From contig OZ023206.1 in the NCBI GenBank assembly GCA_963995525.1, forward strand, positions 20,649,999 through 20,713,998: DNA of 64,000 bases. The letters are read 5' to 3'. A model generated the notes under the pieces. That model saw only the letters and a program-made list of their open reading frames with translations, had not been told where the DNA came from and did not search any database. Source of the stretch: Escarpia spicata. Its lineage: Eukaryota > Annelida > Polychaeta > Sabellida > Siboglinidae. The translations under genes were made by a program, and so were the position numbers. Of this stretch, positions 35,940 to 48,039 are shown one piece after another (position 1 is the stretch's first letter; every line of letters starts with the position of its first letter).

Positions 35940-37001
35940 TGTGAATTTTCAACATCAGATATGCATAATAGATTCTAAGCAGTGATGTGTTAAAATCTCA
36001 ACAGGTGCAGTCGAGTCCCGTGTTAAAGAAATGTTTAGGATCTTAGCCTGTTGTGTTCTGCTATATTCAAATGTACCAGTATATACTGTTTGAAACCTCT
36101 CAGATTAGTAATTTGTAACACAGTGAGTTGTGCTGAATGTATATCTATATCAGACTGGATGTTACAATCTTGCTATATTTTTCTTCTAGGTGACCACTCA
36201 TAATTCCATCTTTAGTATTATTACTTCCATGATAAGTTACAACTTTAAATTGCGTACACTGCCAATTGTTGCCCTATAAGTTGGTCCGACACGTCAGATG
36301 GCAATTTTATAAGACATACTATTCAGTATTGTTAACAATGAACAAATATTTTGTGATGCATTTATTTGTTTAAGAACCAATTTATGTTATTTTAAGTCTT
36401 AAGAAATCATAGGAAAAACTTTAAATTTAGTGATAGGTCTGGAAGTTCCTCAGTTGCATTAAGTGAATGTTGAAACTGTTTTTGAGTCTGTCGTGATTTG
36501 AGAATGCAACAGTATCACGTATTGTTTTAAGGTCTTGTAATAATTCATGATTAAAATACTGGTGTAATAAGGAAAACAAGTTTGGTCTGTTGTTCTGTCT
36601 AATTCTATGCATTTCTGTATGCGTTGCATGTTGGGGTGTATACATAATTGTAGTATGTAGCAGGGAAACACCCTAGAGTTGCATTCTGAGATCGTCCATC
36701 ATTTGAAAACAAATTTCCTGTGAAACGACATGCCCCATGCATTATATATCACTTCCCTCAACCCCGTATAAACTTTCACATAATATGCAATTTAAAAAAA
36801 AACGACACAAAAGATAAAAAATTATATCCAAATACCATGTGTTTGTTATTCCACTTGACAGACCTGGGGGCAAAAGCAAAATTTTATGAAATACTGTAAT
36901 ATAAAATGCCAAAGTGACTTATACAGTAGCAAGTATGATAAAATAAGTAACTATTGTTCAAGTTGTACATACACTTTCTTAAAACCAGTTAACAGTCAGT
37001 T
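35940..37001. other. Intergenic, nothing recognised
   Basis: About 1 kb downstream of LYAR with no supported gene or bounded repeat. Confidence 0.5.
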
Positions 37002-37006
37002 ACAAT

Positions 37007-38881
37007 CAGGGGCGTAGCTAGCCGTACGCACGTGTTTCCACATCAATTGGTTAAACCAAAAATTCCAGTTAAGACAGTGGCCGCTGGAACCCCTGAACAC
37101 GTAGTACCCCTTGGCAAAGAAAATGGCATCACTGGCGTGTAACAATTTATCAATACTTTGATGACAAAGGATGAAGTTACTAGAAGCAAGTAGCCCTACG
37201 AAGCTGCTTCCGCTGGTAAACGACCGGCAGGCAAGCCGTTGACTAGGCCAGACATAATTTATGTCATCATTCACTTGTAACAATTTATTATCGTTTGACT
37301 ACCACTATGGGGCGAAACTAACAGAAGCATGCAGCCACTATGAAAGCAGTAAGGCGATAGCATACAAGCACTTAATGGTAGTGTTGACGTATGTAGCCTC
37401 ACACCGGCCAGGAAAATCGACAAGTTAGATGTTTTAATAATTTAAATTATCAAATAACTGTTGATGCAGCTGATATTGTTACTGTAGTAGCTGGTGGACA
37501 AGTGATGGTCAAAGGTGAAGAACATGGGAAAGCTATTGACTAAGAAGAATAGGCGTTCTCACTGTTACTTTCGAGAATAACACGTAGCTTAACTACCTAG
37601 ATCTAGCTTTGAAAAACGGTAAAGCCAATGCCCAACATTAATAATAAAGCCTTTCTTGAAGCTAACTGGAAACATCCTATTAATTCATTTGTCCTTCAAT
37701 GTGGATACAAATTATTGAAATTATAAGTGTATTTTAATAGATCTGAGATAATTCGCTTTAAATCTTTCCCAGAAAGTATCTGCAATGGATGAGGTATCTT
37801 CTCGCATCCCTAGTGAATGTCTTAGATTTGTTGAAGCCGCCAGCACAGCTGGTGAAGCATTGGCCATAAAGTGTATAGTTCCACGGGAAGAATATAGAGT
37901 TTTGGTGGCAAACATGTGCACTCAGTGATACGAAGGAGCTGCCAAAATGGCATCCAGCGTGGAGTGCACGCTGCATTCGCTTGTGAGACAAGGTGGGCCA
38001 GTCGCACAAATGCACTGTACACATTGAAGTCTGCATTATCTGTCGTAGTCACTGTCCTGGAATATTTGGGAGATGCACTGGGACGACAAACCCAGAAATT
38101 AATTATCTATCAATAAATTTGACTTCATCGTAATACTAGTGACCACAAAGTGAGCATGTCCACCATAGTCTGCTTCCTTAGCCTACTACAGGTCAAACAG
38201 TGTGTCGTTGTACCGGCAGTCAATGATGCAGCCTCTAGTCTCACAGCAACATCAGGATGTGGAATGCGTTGTTTGATAACAGAGCTAGCAGGACAATTTG
38301 AGCAAGAATTAAACACATACTATACAGGGAGCAGTAACTGTTGCTATGCTACGTTAAATGTTTATATTATTTTTTGTATTATCAGAGATAGGTTTCATCG
38401 TGTAATAAGAATAAGGTAATTTCTTCTGCGCCTAAATCTTTAGAAACCAAGCTCAATGGCCAATGGAGAACTCGTGTGTTTTTTCCCTTATTCCAGTTCC
38501 CTTTTTATGGTTTATTTCGGCTTCGAAATGCACCCAATTGCAATTGGATACACAGTTTTGGACTACCAGATTTCCTCTACATAGGCGTCAGGATGTGGCG
38601 AATACTGGAGTGCGGCGGGGGGGGGGGGGGGGGGGGGGGGGGGGGCTGAGGCTCACCAAAACCCTTCGAGTGCACCCCCATTCTTGAGTTCACTGCACCC
38701 TTTTGCCAAAATATTGGAAGATAAAATCATATCCAGCCCCAATCAAAATTATGGGGACTCAGCCCCCAAGCTCGTGGCCTAGGGTGCGTCGGGACCGGGG
38801 GCTGCCATCGGTCCCGACGGCCAATATACTCTCTATATTGAATTGTGCTTCCACGTGTATTTATGCCTAGCTACGCCCCTG
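37007..38881 (+). mobile_element. Decayed hAT element with 5-bp duplications (1.88 kb)
   Basis: Perfect 15-bp terminal inverted repeats CAGGGGCGTAGCTAG / CTAGCTACGCCCCTG, flanked by ACAAT on each side (37002-37006, 38882-38886). A plus-strand hAT/ZMYM1-type transposase remnant lies at 37916-38330. The 5-bp rather than 8-bp duplication fits the hAT5-like subgroup, but that placement is from memory. A 29-base G run lies at 38617-38645. Confidence 0.75.
37916..38330 (+). pseudogene. hAT (ZMYM1/TTF-type) transposase remnant
   Basis: The frame includes ETRWASRTNALYTLKSALSV then VVTVLEYL, the conserved TRW.sr..al block of hAT transposases found in TTF-type/ZMYM1-like proteins. Flanking frames are broken by stops and frameshifts, and neither the zinc finger nor the C-terminal dimerisation domain can be traced intact. 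Confidence 0.55.
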
Positions 38882-38886
38882 ACAAT

Positions 38887-40080
38887 GGTAGTTTAAAGGG
38901 GCCCTGTATAGATTGCGCTATTCCACATCAGAAGTATTTTGTCGGCCGACGCTTGGCGTCTGCGGCTATTTATAGAACAGTATCATGCAGGCGATATGTT
39001 TGCCGTCGTTAGTTCTCGGGAACACAAGACAAGCGTGCGTTAATCTAGTGATTGTGTTGTTGATAAGGATTTATTTATGACATATACTGTTGCAAACTAA
39101 CAACACTAAATAAATAAACTTAGCTCTATTATGTTAGTGTACATATAGTTCATGTTAAAAGTATTACTGTTTAATATCTTATGTACTTACATGTAAAATT
39201 CAAATGATAGACGTTCACGTGTGTGATTAAAGAATGTGGAAACAGGAAATGTGTCGATGTTGTTTGCAACTTAGTCGGGCCAGTTTAAATTCAGCAGGGT
39301 AATTTCAAAATTGATCTGGGCCAGTTCCAAAAACATATGGGCCACTTCTTTTTTGCTAATTTCAGACACTATAATAGCATAGATACAAATGTATTTATTA
39401 TTACTACCGGTAGGTGCTCATTGATTCAGCTGAATGAACAGGTGTAACGTAGAGTGAACAAACTTGATATCAACAAAATTTAGAGAATGTGGGCATTTCA
39501 GCTATCTGAAATATCAAATAGCTGATTATCAAGTAACCGGTATAAATCGTAGTAGATCATATACCCCTTCTAAGTAGGTCATGGTGTAGTGTTAGTAAAA
39601 TCCAAAAGGACATGATTTTATATACACAATATTATTTTATTATAGTGGATGGTAAATAATTGGAATAACGTCAGATCACTGATATTTTTTTAATCAACAG
39701 ATACACCCGTGTGCCTGGTGGAGGGGAGGGGCACAAGAGACCAGGAGGCCAGGCTATCTATAATTATTTGTAAAACAAACTTACTAGTTATTGCATACAT
39801 ATAGTTTGTTGGCCGATACAAGTACTGTACATGACCCCGTTGATTCCCAGTCAAATAGCCATCGTTATGATAAAACGTGAAAACAGAAATGGATGAGAAT
39901 GAATGGGTGTAGCTTCTGTTTTATTAAAAGAAATGTTACTTGTAAAATGTAGGCCCACAACATGCTTGATATACTTGTAATAAAATATTTTATGCATGAT
40001 TTAAATTATAATTACTATATAATTCAAATCAAGCTTGCTATATTAAGATCTACTACTTAAAATAATACGTCACTCTACGT
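38887..40080. other. Intergenic with a SINE fragment
   Basis: Apart from the SINE piece at 39403-39478 nothing is recognised. Confidence 0.45.
39403..39478 (-). mobile_element. SINE body fragment
   Basis: TAGGTGCTCATTGATTCAGC.. through ..GTAGAGTGAACAAACTTG corresponds to the complement of the central part of the SINE at 43181-43505 (AAGTTCGTTTACTCTACATT ... GAATGAGTACCTGG). No promoter boxes or tail. Confidence 0.65.
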
Positions 40081-40081
40081 G

Positions 40082-40087
<6 letters not shown>

Positions 40088-40133
<46 letters not shown>

Positions 40134-40137
40134 CACA

Positions 40138-40199
<62 letters not shown>
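40088..40199. repeat. (AT)n microsatellite
   Basis: Two long TA runs separated by ACATACACACTG. Confidence 0.95.
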
Positions 40200-40399
40200 G
40201 GCTCTCACAATTGCTTGTAGCAGAATTGTTCACTCATCACACGTTATCTTTCAAAACAAACTTCACAAACATGCTCTACCAACCGTCATAATAACTGTTT
40301 CTTCTTCGTTGGATAGCTATTGTCACATTTTAACTCTCGTTCGCCTAAAACAATACATTGACTCACTGGCTTTTGTGTGAGTACGTGTTGAGCAGATTA

Positions 40400-40728
40400 C
40401 GTTCTCCACGCTCCGCGAAAACTTACTTCAGCTAGCGTCGATCTATTGGACCGTGAATGTCTCAAACGCGTGTGATCTTGTATTCGCACCTGTTGGTTTC
40501 GCCGTCGAGGAAGAATAGCGAGTAGTTTGACCGAGTTCATTTTTTGGGCGGGTCACCGAATGTGTGCTGGGGTTGAGCAGATATAGTGCGTCGAATTACT
40601 GGACGTGTCACAGTTGTCAACGCCTGCTCAGCTAAGACGGAGACACTGACGTCAGCTTGCATAAACCGCTCAAGAAAAACGACATTGCGAAGGTTCTCGA
40701 CGTCCGAGGAGTGCATCAATTGACGAAG
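40400..40728 (+). promoter_or_regulatory. Possible promoter / 5' UTR exon of the zinc-finger gene
   Basis: A locally GC-richer block with a perfect CRE, TGACGTCA, at 40647-40654 and a strong donor GACGAAG|GTGAGT ending at 40728. The zinc-finger coding exon at 45208 opens with an acceptor only 2 bases before its ATG, so a non-coding upstream exon must exist, and this is the best candidate on the strand. The link is inference; transcript data would be needed. Confidence 0.35.
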
Positions 40729-41494
40729 GTGAGTGGGGTAGTTTCTTCTTTTGACGAGTCAATCTATCTGCGGAGTTATATAGACGTTGATGTTCTTTGG
40801 GCTGCTGCGTCGTTGTGTAAAACATGAGTGGAGTCGGTTGTTTAGCGTGGGAACACGTCAAAGTCATGATAAATCAAACGCTCATTTAAAAATTCCCGAT
40901 TTCCACCGGTGTTTAAATGTTTTGGATGTGTACAATTGTGTGTTCTTATAATGTATTCATGAATCCAGATTGGTTTCAATAGCCCCTTGATACAAAAAAC
41001 TTTCACGTTGTTCATTGGAAGTCATGGCATCTTAACCAAATTTTCGTAACCACAGTGTACACTATAAATAAACTGCCATAAATGAAATCCGCGAAGATCG
41101 TACATAGCTATATATTAGGAGTAATACGCTAACGTTGGATCATTGTAAAAGTATCTCATCCGAACCGCCGATGTTTATTTGTCCTTTCCACAGTCATTCG
41201 CTTCCTTAATTGGACCATTGGCATGCGATCTACCAATCGGCGATATATTTTTTAAAAGGGAGATATTTAGAGTTATCTGCCATACGTATTTTTAGAAAAA
41301 AACCTGATTTGTCTGTGATGTCTTGTTACCGGTATTATACACATTACCTGAACAACAGTGCAGGTGGATACTCGTATTTGAAGCATTCAATAGGCTCGAA
41401 TATAGGCCGCGGAGTTAGGCAAAGACAATGTTAGTTGATCTTAACAAAAAATATGTGAAAACGCCCATATATATATATATATATATACATATAG

Positions 41495-41604
41495 CCAATG
41501 CTAGATCAGTTCATTTTAGGGAAATGTACAGGACACGAGAGAAATTGTCCATCAGTGGAGGTACATTTTAGCATCCGCTATTTGTCAAACAATGCAACAA
41601 AGAA

Positions 41605-41639
<35 letters not shown>

Positions 41640-41751
41640 TTAAATATACATATATATAGTAATAAATTACTATTATATATATAATATATATATATAATGT
41701 ATTACTATATATATATATATTTAATTTATTAATATATATATATATATATAT

Positions 41752-41787
<36 letters not shown>

Positions 41788-41897
41788 AAATTAACTGATC
41801 TAGCATTGGATGTATGTACAGGAAACGAGAGAAATTGTCCATCAGTGAAGGTACATTTTAGCATCCGCTATTTGTCAAACAATGCAACAAAGAAATA
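41495..41897. repeat. AT-core palindrome with inverted and direct repeats
   Basis: CCAATGCTAGATCAGTT (41495-41511) is exactly inverted at 41793-41809. Next to each lies an 84-bp direct repeat (41524-41607 and 41814-41897) with about two differences. Between them is ~190 bp of TA runs and TTAATAAATTA blocks. Confidence 0.9.
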
Positions 41898-41899
41898 CC

Positions 41900-43180
41900 T
41901 GCAACATTTTATCACAATGACCACAAAATGACTCGCAACACGACAAGTCGGTAATGGTGGAGTCGGCACGAGTTGTCTATTCACGCAGTAACAAACGTGG
42001 TCATTTAACACGAAGAAATGCGAAGACATTCGTCTATCTATACGCAATACGCAATAGACCTACGCTACAGCGCACATGTTATAGTACAATCCACGCACGC
42101 CAAATGAGATGTCACGGAACGAGGAGACGCCAATGGATCAACCACACGGTCTCTATTTAGGCAGCGATTGAGGCATTGTTTGAAGTTGATCCAAAAATAA
42201 AAATCCAATTATAGCTGCCTAGACACGTTAGGTTTGTATTAGTACGTTTAACCCGATATTGGAGACGGTCTTGCTTGTCATCGCTTTGGGGCCACGACAA
42301 GAACTCCACCACCTAAGTTATTGGTCTCGTTACGGAAAGAATGTCAACTGAGCTACGAGTCAAAGCAATTATTGGGGGCGTTTTCAACCCGGTGGTAGCT
42401 TAAGGGGCCCTGAGGCAACTTGAGATGGTGTGGTACCACAACCCTGGATGTGTAATTTTAATGCATTTCAAACGACAATTCGGAAATTTGTTTAACGTCT
42501 ATTGCTAACAATTTCTAGTAACAAAAAATATAAGGTGGTATTTTTAATGCTGATCAGCTAAGCCTGCATTTCATGTTTTTGTTAAATATTGTTTGCCACC
42601 AACTTATTCGATTTTCCTTTGTATGTTTGTGTAGTTGCGTGGGGTTCGCCGGGTGCTCGGCCTCTGGGGGACATACCCGGGCATAGTGTTTGAGTTTTTC
42701 GCGTGTGTAGCATTTTTTTGCTGTAGCGAGTGGGGTGCTGCTGAACATGTTTCGCGGTGATGTACAACAATTTAAAATCAAACGAAACTAGTTCCCTGCC
42801 AACAGAACACTTGCCACAGCCGGGGGTGCGTACGCACCCACAGCCTATGGGCCTGTGATTAGAACGGCTTTGCGTGCAACAAATGTATCGGTTCTACCTT
42901 AACAATTGAGAAAAATAGAATTCTAACAAGGAAAGAGATTTTAAAATGAAAACGAAGGTACATAAACGGTGCAGTCTTTGTTGGAGACAACCTGGCTGCA
43001 TCAAGCCCCCATATGCCGCATCAGGTCAATCGTGGAATATTTCGAGAGGAAACAACTATGGAAAGGTGTTTTCTAAAATATGAAAGAGAGGTGTTAACTG
43101 AGACCGCCGAAATGTATTCGTGAGTGTGAAAAATTGGTCTAGGCTTTAAACAATATTATATGGAATCTCCAGTGCCGACC
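41900..43180. other. Putative intron, nothing recognised
   Basis: No element boundaries or gene. Frames at 41954-42160 (plus) and 42554-42781 (minus) lack any motif. Confidence 0.45.
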
Positions 43181-43505
43181 TAGAGCGCGGTACCGCAGCG
43201 GTAAGAGCTTCGGATTCTCAGCTGAGAGAACCTGTGTTGAATCCTGCGCGGCGATGTCGAACCTTGGGCAAGTTCGTTTACTCTACATTGCTTCAGTTCA
43301 CTCAGCTGCGTGAATGAGTACCTGGCTATAGAAAGTGGTGGATATTTGTGTATAAATAGTCTTCGCGCATTAATTGCTGCGTTGCTGAATGCTTCCCAGA
43401 GAAGTCGAGATGGTGTTCAACTGAACAGGTCTGCCAGGGAGTAATGTATAAAGCGCTTTGAGCAGTCCTGAGAACTGGATACTGCGCTATATAAGTATTT
43501 TTCTC
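43181..43505 (+). mobile_element. tRNA-derived SINE, near full length
   Basis: Head TAGAGCGCGGTACCGCAGCG with A-box-like sequence and a decayed B-box (TGTTGAATCC), a body GCAAGTTCGTTTACTCTACA, and a 3' segment TAAAGCGCTTTGAGCAGTCC followed by CTGCGCTATATAAG. The tail type is LINE-derived, as in many CORE/V-type SINEs. It is the longest of five related copies in the window. Confidence 0.8.
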
Positions 43506-43810
43506 TATTTTTTATACTTTAGATGGGTTGCTTTGGCAGTCTTGTAGTACAGATCCTACGCAATAAACGAGACGCTGTTTCATTCCGACAAACTATGTTC
43601 TGATAAAATGTGACATTGAATTGAACACGACCCCCGAAACACCAATCCGCTCCACAACGCAGCCTGTTTGACTGCTAATCTGTACCAAACATCAGGTGTA
43701 GTAATTGTCTCTAAGAGATGGTGTCATAAATTCACAATATGCATGTGGTGTGGGAATTTTATGATCCAAAATGGTTGTTAAAAAGGCGAAGAGGTTGGTT
43801 CTTATTCTAG

Positions 43811-43932
43811 GCAGTATCCAGTCCTTAGGATTGCTCAGAGCGCTTCACTTCACTCCACGGCAGACCTCAATTGAACACCGTGTCGAATTCTCTGTGAATA
43901 TATAATTCAGCCGAGCTGCAATTGATGCGCGA
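43811..43932 (-). mobile_element. SINE 3' fragment
   Basis: The complement reads GCGCATCAATTGCAGC.. ..GGTGTTCAATTGAGGTCTGC.. ..GAGCAATCCTAAGGACTGGA TACTGCC, matching the 3' half of the SINE at 43181-43505. It lies 300 bp away in opposite orientation. Confidence 0.75.
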
Positions 43933-45023
43933 TGGCGAATCCATGGGGGTTTATAATTGCCCAGAAACCCCCCCAAAATCCCGCTCTGTTGTATGACCAG
44001 TATTATGGCAATGTACAAGTATTAGGCGGCGAGTCGGCAAATTTTTTTCCAAAGCATTTAAGCGGAGACAGCGGAAAGAATCCGGAGAAGGTAAATTGAT
44101 AGCAGCGGCGCGACGTAAACAAATTAATTGTCAACAGCACTGTCCCCCGTGTTCGGATGTCATGAGTTACAATGGCGCAGCGGCGAAAATTCCCAACTGT
44201 GTAGTGTTGATAAGTTAATACATTCGCAGCATGATTACACATGCGCTAACCAGTCCAGACAAACCGCAACTGCATCGTCGGCGGCTTCTCGCCTCGCACT
44301 TCAAACAAACTATGCGGGATAATGATGATTTAGTTTCTTTCAACGTATGTCTACATCATGCAATACAGTAGGCCCAAGTTCTACGCGACAGGTGACTCGT
44401 AAACAACTGAAGCGTAGAAGACATTTATCATAATTTCACCCAACTTAGAGAAAAGATGACAAAACATCTACGACCATAACATTTGCGTGGCTTCGTCGGT
44501 GTACGGCATTTGCTCTCTCCTAGCGTACCAAAAGGCATCCATTCTTTGGCAAAACAGTCAGGCGTGGTGGAAGCAACTGGACGTTTTGCATGTTACAATT
44601 GTGTGTGTGTGGGCGTGTGTGGGCGTGTGTGTCGACATCTTATTATCCTCGGGAGCCAGGGGCCGCTGCTGACTACGCCAGTTTCAGTCACACCTGGCAT
44701 GTCATTTTGTCGAAACAACGATTTATTATTGCACCCGTTAGATAATCATCTAACACATTTTAATATACATGCGTTTTAGATTCGTTGTCTGTTTTTCCCT
44801 CTGGTCGCTTGTCAGATGGGCAATGGTAGACTTTACCTCGAATTGCTCTTTGAAGAAAGATGAGTTGGTTCCTCGAATTTCCAGATTAAGTACAACTGAA
44901 TCAGCGAACTCCTGTAGGCCTACACGTGGAATACAAGCCAGGGGTGGTGTAGCCAACGTAGAGTAAACACACGGTCGTCAGGAAGCAAAATGTGTGTTCG
45001 ATAAGGTTTATGGAGTATAAGGA
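43933..45023. other. Sequence upstream of the zinc-finger coding exon
   Basis: No conserved coding frame; a short GTGTGTGG-repeat at 44600-44632. Confidence 0.45.
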
Positions 45024-45139
45024 TACAGCGGAACCTCATTATTAAGGTCACCCTCGGGATCCTCGTAGAGTGACCTTAATTGCAAGGTGGCTGTAGATGG
45101 TGTATTACCGAGGTGACCACAAAGGGAGGTCAGACTGTA
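45024..45139. mobile_element. Short pogo/Tigger-like MITE (116 bp)
   Basis: TACAGCGGAACCTCATTATT at the left and GGGAGGTCAGACTGTA at the right are imperfect inverted repeats; TTACCGAGGT(G/T)ACC and TAATTGC.AGG.GGCT are shared with the copy at 4564-4748. It ends 71 bp before the coding ATG. Confidence 0.65.
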
Positions 45140-45209
45140 GTTTGTTTGTTTTTGTTTGTTATCGTAGTTTCGCAATACTCAGTTGACATTTGATGTTATG
45201 TTCTCAGGC

Positions 45210-46268
45210 ATGGAGTACCCGACAGACACGTACATAGGATACGGACACACGCAGAACGCCAAATGCACGGGGTACGCTGGTCAACAAACACGGATAAGTA
45301 CGGATGTGTACGCGAGCCCGGTGAACAGTTCCTACTACAACTGCTGGCCGACATTCACGACCTACCAACAGAACTCCATACCCGGCGAATTCGACACTTA
45401 CATGGCAGGTCTGCCCAATATCACGTGGTCACGGTCGTCATGGCAACAGCAGACGCCGTCTAAAACAACGCTAGATGGGTGCGACGCCTACTTCCGGTGT
45501 TGCGCCGCACCGGTGCGCACCGATTCATGGCATCCGGGTCTGATGGACGAGCCTTCGCGCACGGCGGAAGTGACGTATCGTGACTTCATTCTGCCGTGCG
45601 CAGACTTCCGACAAGTTGACGTCGTAACAACAGAACCAGACTGCACGACTGGGTTTTACCAGGAGAACATCCCGAGTCCTTGGGCGGAAGTCGACAAACC
45701 GGAAGTCGCCGATTCGTGTCCACGCGCCGACATATTTAAGCGGTTTCTGACGTCGGTTCTCGGACAGACGCCGTCTAAGACAACTCTTCGGAAACCAACA
45801 ACTGAAGGAGGCAAAGTGGTTGACGACAACTCGAGGGAAAGCTGTGACGTCAGTAGGACTAGACGCAAGCGTACACGAGCGAAAGACGACCTCCCGCTTG
45901 ACACCCAGACACCGGGAGTGAAGCGAGCCAAGACAAGCGAGCAGGCGGTTGTCTGTCCCGTCTGTTGGAAGGTGTTCACCCGCCGGGCAGGACTCGCCGT
46001 CCACTCGCGCATACACACCGGAGTGCGTCCCTATTCGTGCACCGACTGCGGCCGGTCGTTCTCCGACTACTCTGTGTATGTCCGCCACCGCCGGATACAC
46101 ACGCGCGAGCGGCCGTACGCATGCCCGGAGTGTGGAGACCGCTTCACGCAGTCCGGGAACTTGTTACGTCATCGAAGGAAACAACACATGCTCGGGCCGG
46201 TGCCACTGACAAGGGCTAACGAACCCGCCCCCATGTCCTGCTTCTACGACACCTTAGTTGAACTTTAA
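45210..46268 (+). CDS. Three-finger C2H2 zinc-finger protein
   Basis: A 352-residue protein in a single coding exon. The ATG at 45210 follows an acceptor (TTCTCAG, exon from 45208) by two bases, so the 5' UTR must be spliced; frames open further upstream are ignored. The N-terminal two thirds is Tyr/Thr/Ser/Cys-rich without a known domain. A basic stretch RTRRKRTR (about 216-223) looks like a nuclear localisation signal. Three contiguous C2H2 fingers follow (about residues 249-327): CPVC...H...H, linker TGVRPY, CTDC...H...H, linker TRERPY, CPEC...H....H. A short tail ends SCFYDTLVEL. Linkers close to TGEKPY suggest sequence-specific DNA binding, so a transcription factor is likely. Orthology is not clear to me. 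The exon is much more GC-rich than its surroundings, consistent with real coding sequence. Confidence 0.88.
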   Translation: MEYPTDTYIGYGHTQNAKCTGYAGQQTRISTDVYASPVNSSYYNCWPTFTTYQQNSIPGEFDTYMAGLPNITWSRSSWQQQTPSKTTLDGCDAYFRCCAAPVRTDSWHPGLMDEPSRTAEVTYRDFILPCADFRQVDVVTTEPDCTTGFYQENIPSPWAEVDKPEVADSCPRADIFKRFLTSVLGQTPSKTTLRKPTTEGGKVVDDNSRESCDVSRTRRKRTRAKDDLPLDTQTPGVKRAKTSEQAVVCPVCWKVFTRRAGLAVHSRIHTGVRPYSCTDCGRSFSDYSVYVRHRRIHTRERPYACPECGDRFTQSGNLLRHRRKQHMLGPVPLTRANEPAPMSCFYDTLVEL

Positions 46269-46482
46269 CTTGTCATGTAAAGGCCATGTCACTGTCAAAA
46301 TTCAGGAACCGTTCCGGCAGTCTAGGTTCTAGCTAACGTAATTGGCGGTAATTATAATGAACTGCGATATGTGGTATTGTGTATTGATTTATTATATATG
46401 TTTCTATTTCTAAACGCTTTTGGCAATTGTAGGTAGTTATTTAATAATTTATTTTTTTAAGTTTCAAGTTTGAAGTGTGTCG

Positions 46483-46488
46483 AATAAA
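46483..46488 (+). promoter_or_regulatory. Candidate poly(A) signal of the zinc-finger gene
   Basis: AATAAA about 215 bases after the stop codon, on the coding strand. Confidence 0.6.
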
Positions 46489-46489
46489 A

Positions 46490-47900
46490 TATCTCACAAT
46501 GCGGCTATTTCTGTTTTTGTGGCTGGTTTCGGTAATGCCCCACGGTTGCGATTTAATTGTAACAAAACATCTCGCTGGGAAAGGGGTACCCATGTTCCCA
46601 GGTCGGTAGACAAGTAGTTAAACACCAGATCTTCAAATTCAAAATCAGTGGTGGCACCCACCCACGCAATTTTTCATCCTATGAGTGATCCATAATAAAT
46701 AGATTATTTGTGAACATCAGAAAGTTAGCCCACTGCGTTGCAGAGTTTACTCTGGGGTTGTCACTTCTCTTCTTCAACAACTTACACCCCTGGGTTTATC
46801 CACATCCTGGGCAAATTATTCGACTTCCACATCATTTTTACGACCGAAGCCATGTATACTATGTGTGTAGGATTTTGAAAATAATGCTTATATATAGGAA
46901 GAAAGGATACGCAAACAACTTCTATATTTATACAATAGACACATGTCGAGAAATTACGCTATTGTGTGGCATCAGGATCTATCTAATCTCAACCTAGTAT
47001 CACAGTCAATACTTCTGCAAATCATAAAAAAATTATGGTATCGTGCAACGCCGAAATATGTGGTACCTTTGTGACCTTCAAAATGGCATGAAAATAAAAA
47101 ATCGAGGGTGGCATCTGCTCTAATCTTTTTTCTCATCCTATCAGGCCATGGGCCAGATATGCCCCTCGTGCATCCCACACAACTTTACCAACCCATGGTT
47201 TTTTGAAGCTTTGGGGTCCCTTGAAAATGATTTGTGGTAACAGTGAAAAAGTTGGGTCTCACTACCCATTTCTAACCTATCTTGGATGGTACCCTGAAAT
47301 ATCGTATTTGTCGTCAATGTCGCGTGGTATTTAATCACCCACACCACAATCGTCATTGTATAGTCATATATGTCTCAATATGTACTTATAATATGTCAAA
47401 TTGAAGGTTTTCATCTGCTGATCATCATAATGGCATTCAATAGAAATTTACTATTATGGCATGTGCCCTATTCTCACTCGTGAACGCATATATGACATCA
47501 TTATTTTTGTCAAACGTATCAATTTCCCTTGATCCCATGGCCCTGTAAGATCTAAATAATAATGCATGGCACTCTGCAGCATGATATATTTCATACGATA
47601 CTAGATGTGTCTTTCTCTCATTACAAATGGATTAGATATGATGCTTCAAAGATAACCGTAGTGTCGCGGATCAAGAGGCGTAACCCAGGGCATTTTTTAT
47701 GATTACACACTGTACTCTATCAGCAATGGATTGTTTAAAAAACGTAATGAAGAAGTGACTATAATATTGTTGTTTTATAAGTCATTGACGTTCTTTTGCA
47801 GTATCTAGGTACATGTTTGCAGCTGGAATACTAGTTTTCACAAGGTCACTAGGTTGTATCCCATATTATATTATTTAAGTCTCATATAATATTATTTAAG
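46490..47900. other. Intergenic, nothing recognised
   Basis: No gene or bounded element. The small frames on both strands have no recognisable motif. Confidence 0.5.
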
Positions 47901-48039
47901 TCTCAATTGCAGCTTATACGAATACCTCAGGTCAACTTCACATATATCGATAAGTTAAAATTGTATTTAAGTTGGATCCTGATAAATTATAAGCTTTGTT
48001 ACTTACCCCAATTTGACCTACTGATATACCTACCTTTGC

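Noticed and set aside
45525..46100. Minus-strand frame of 191 codons
   Set aside because: Antisense to the C2H2 zinc-finger coding exon, which has clear motifs on the plus strand.
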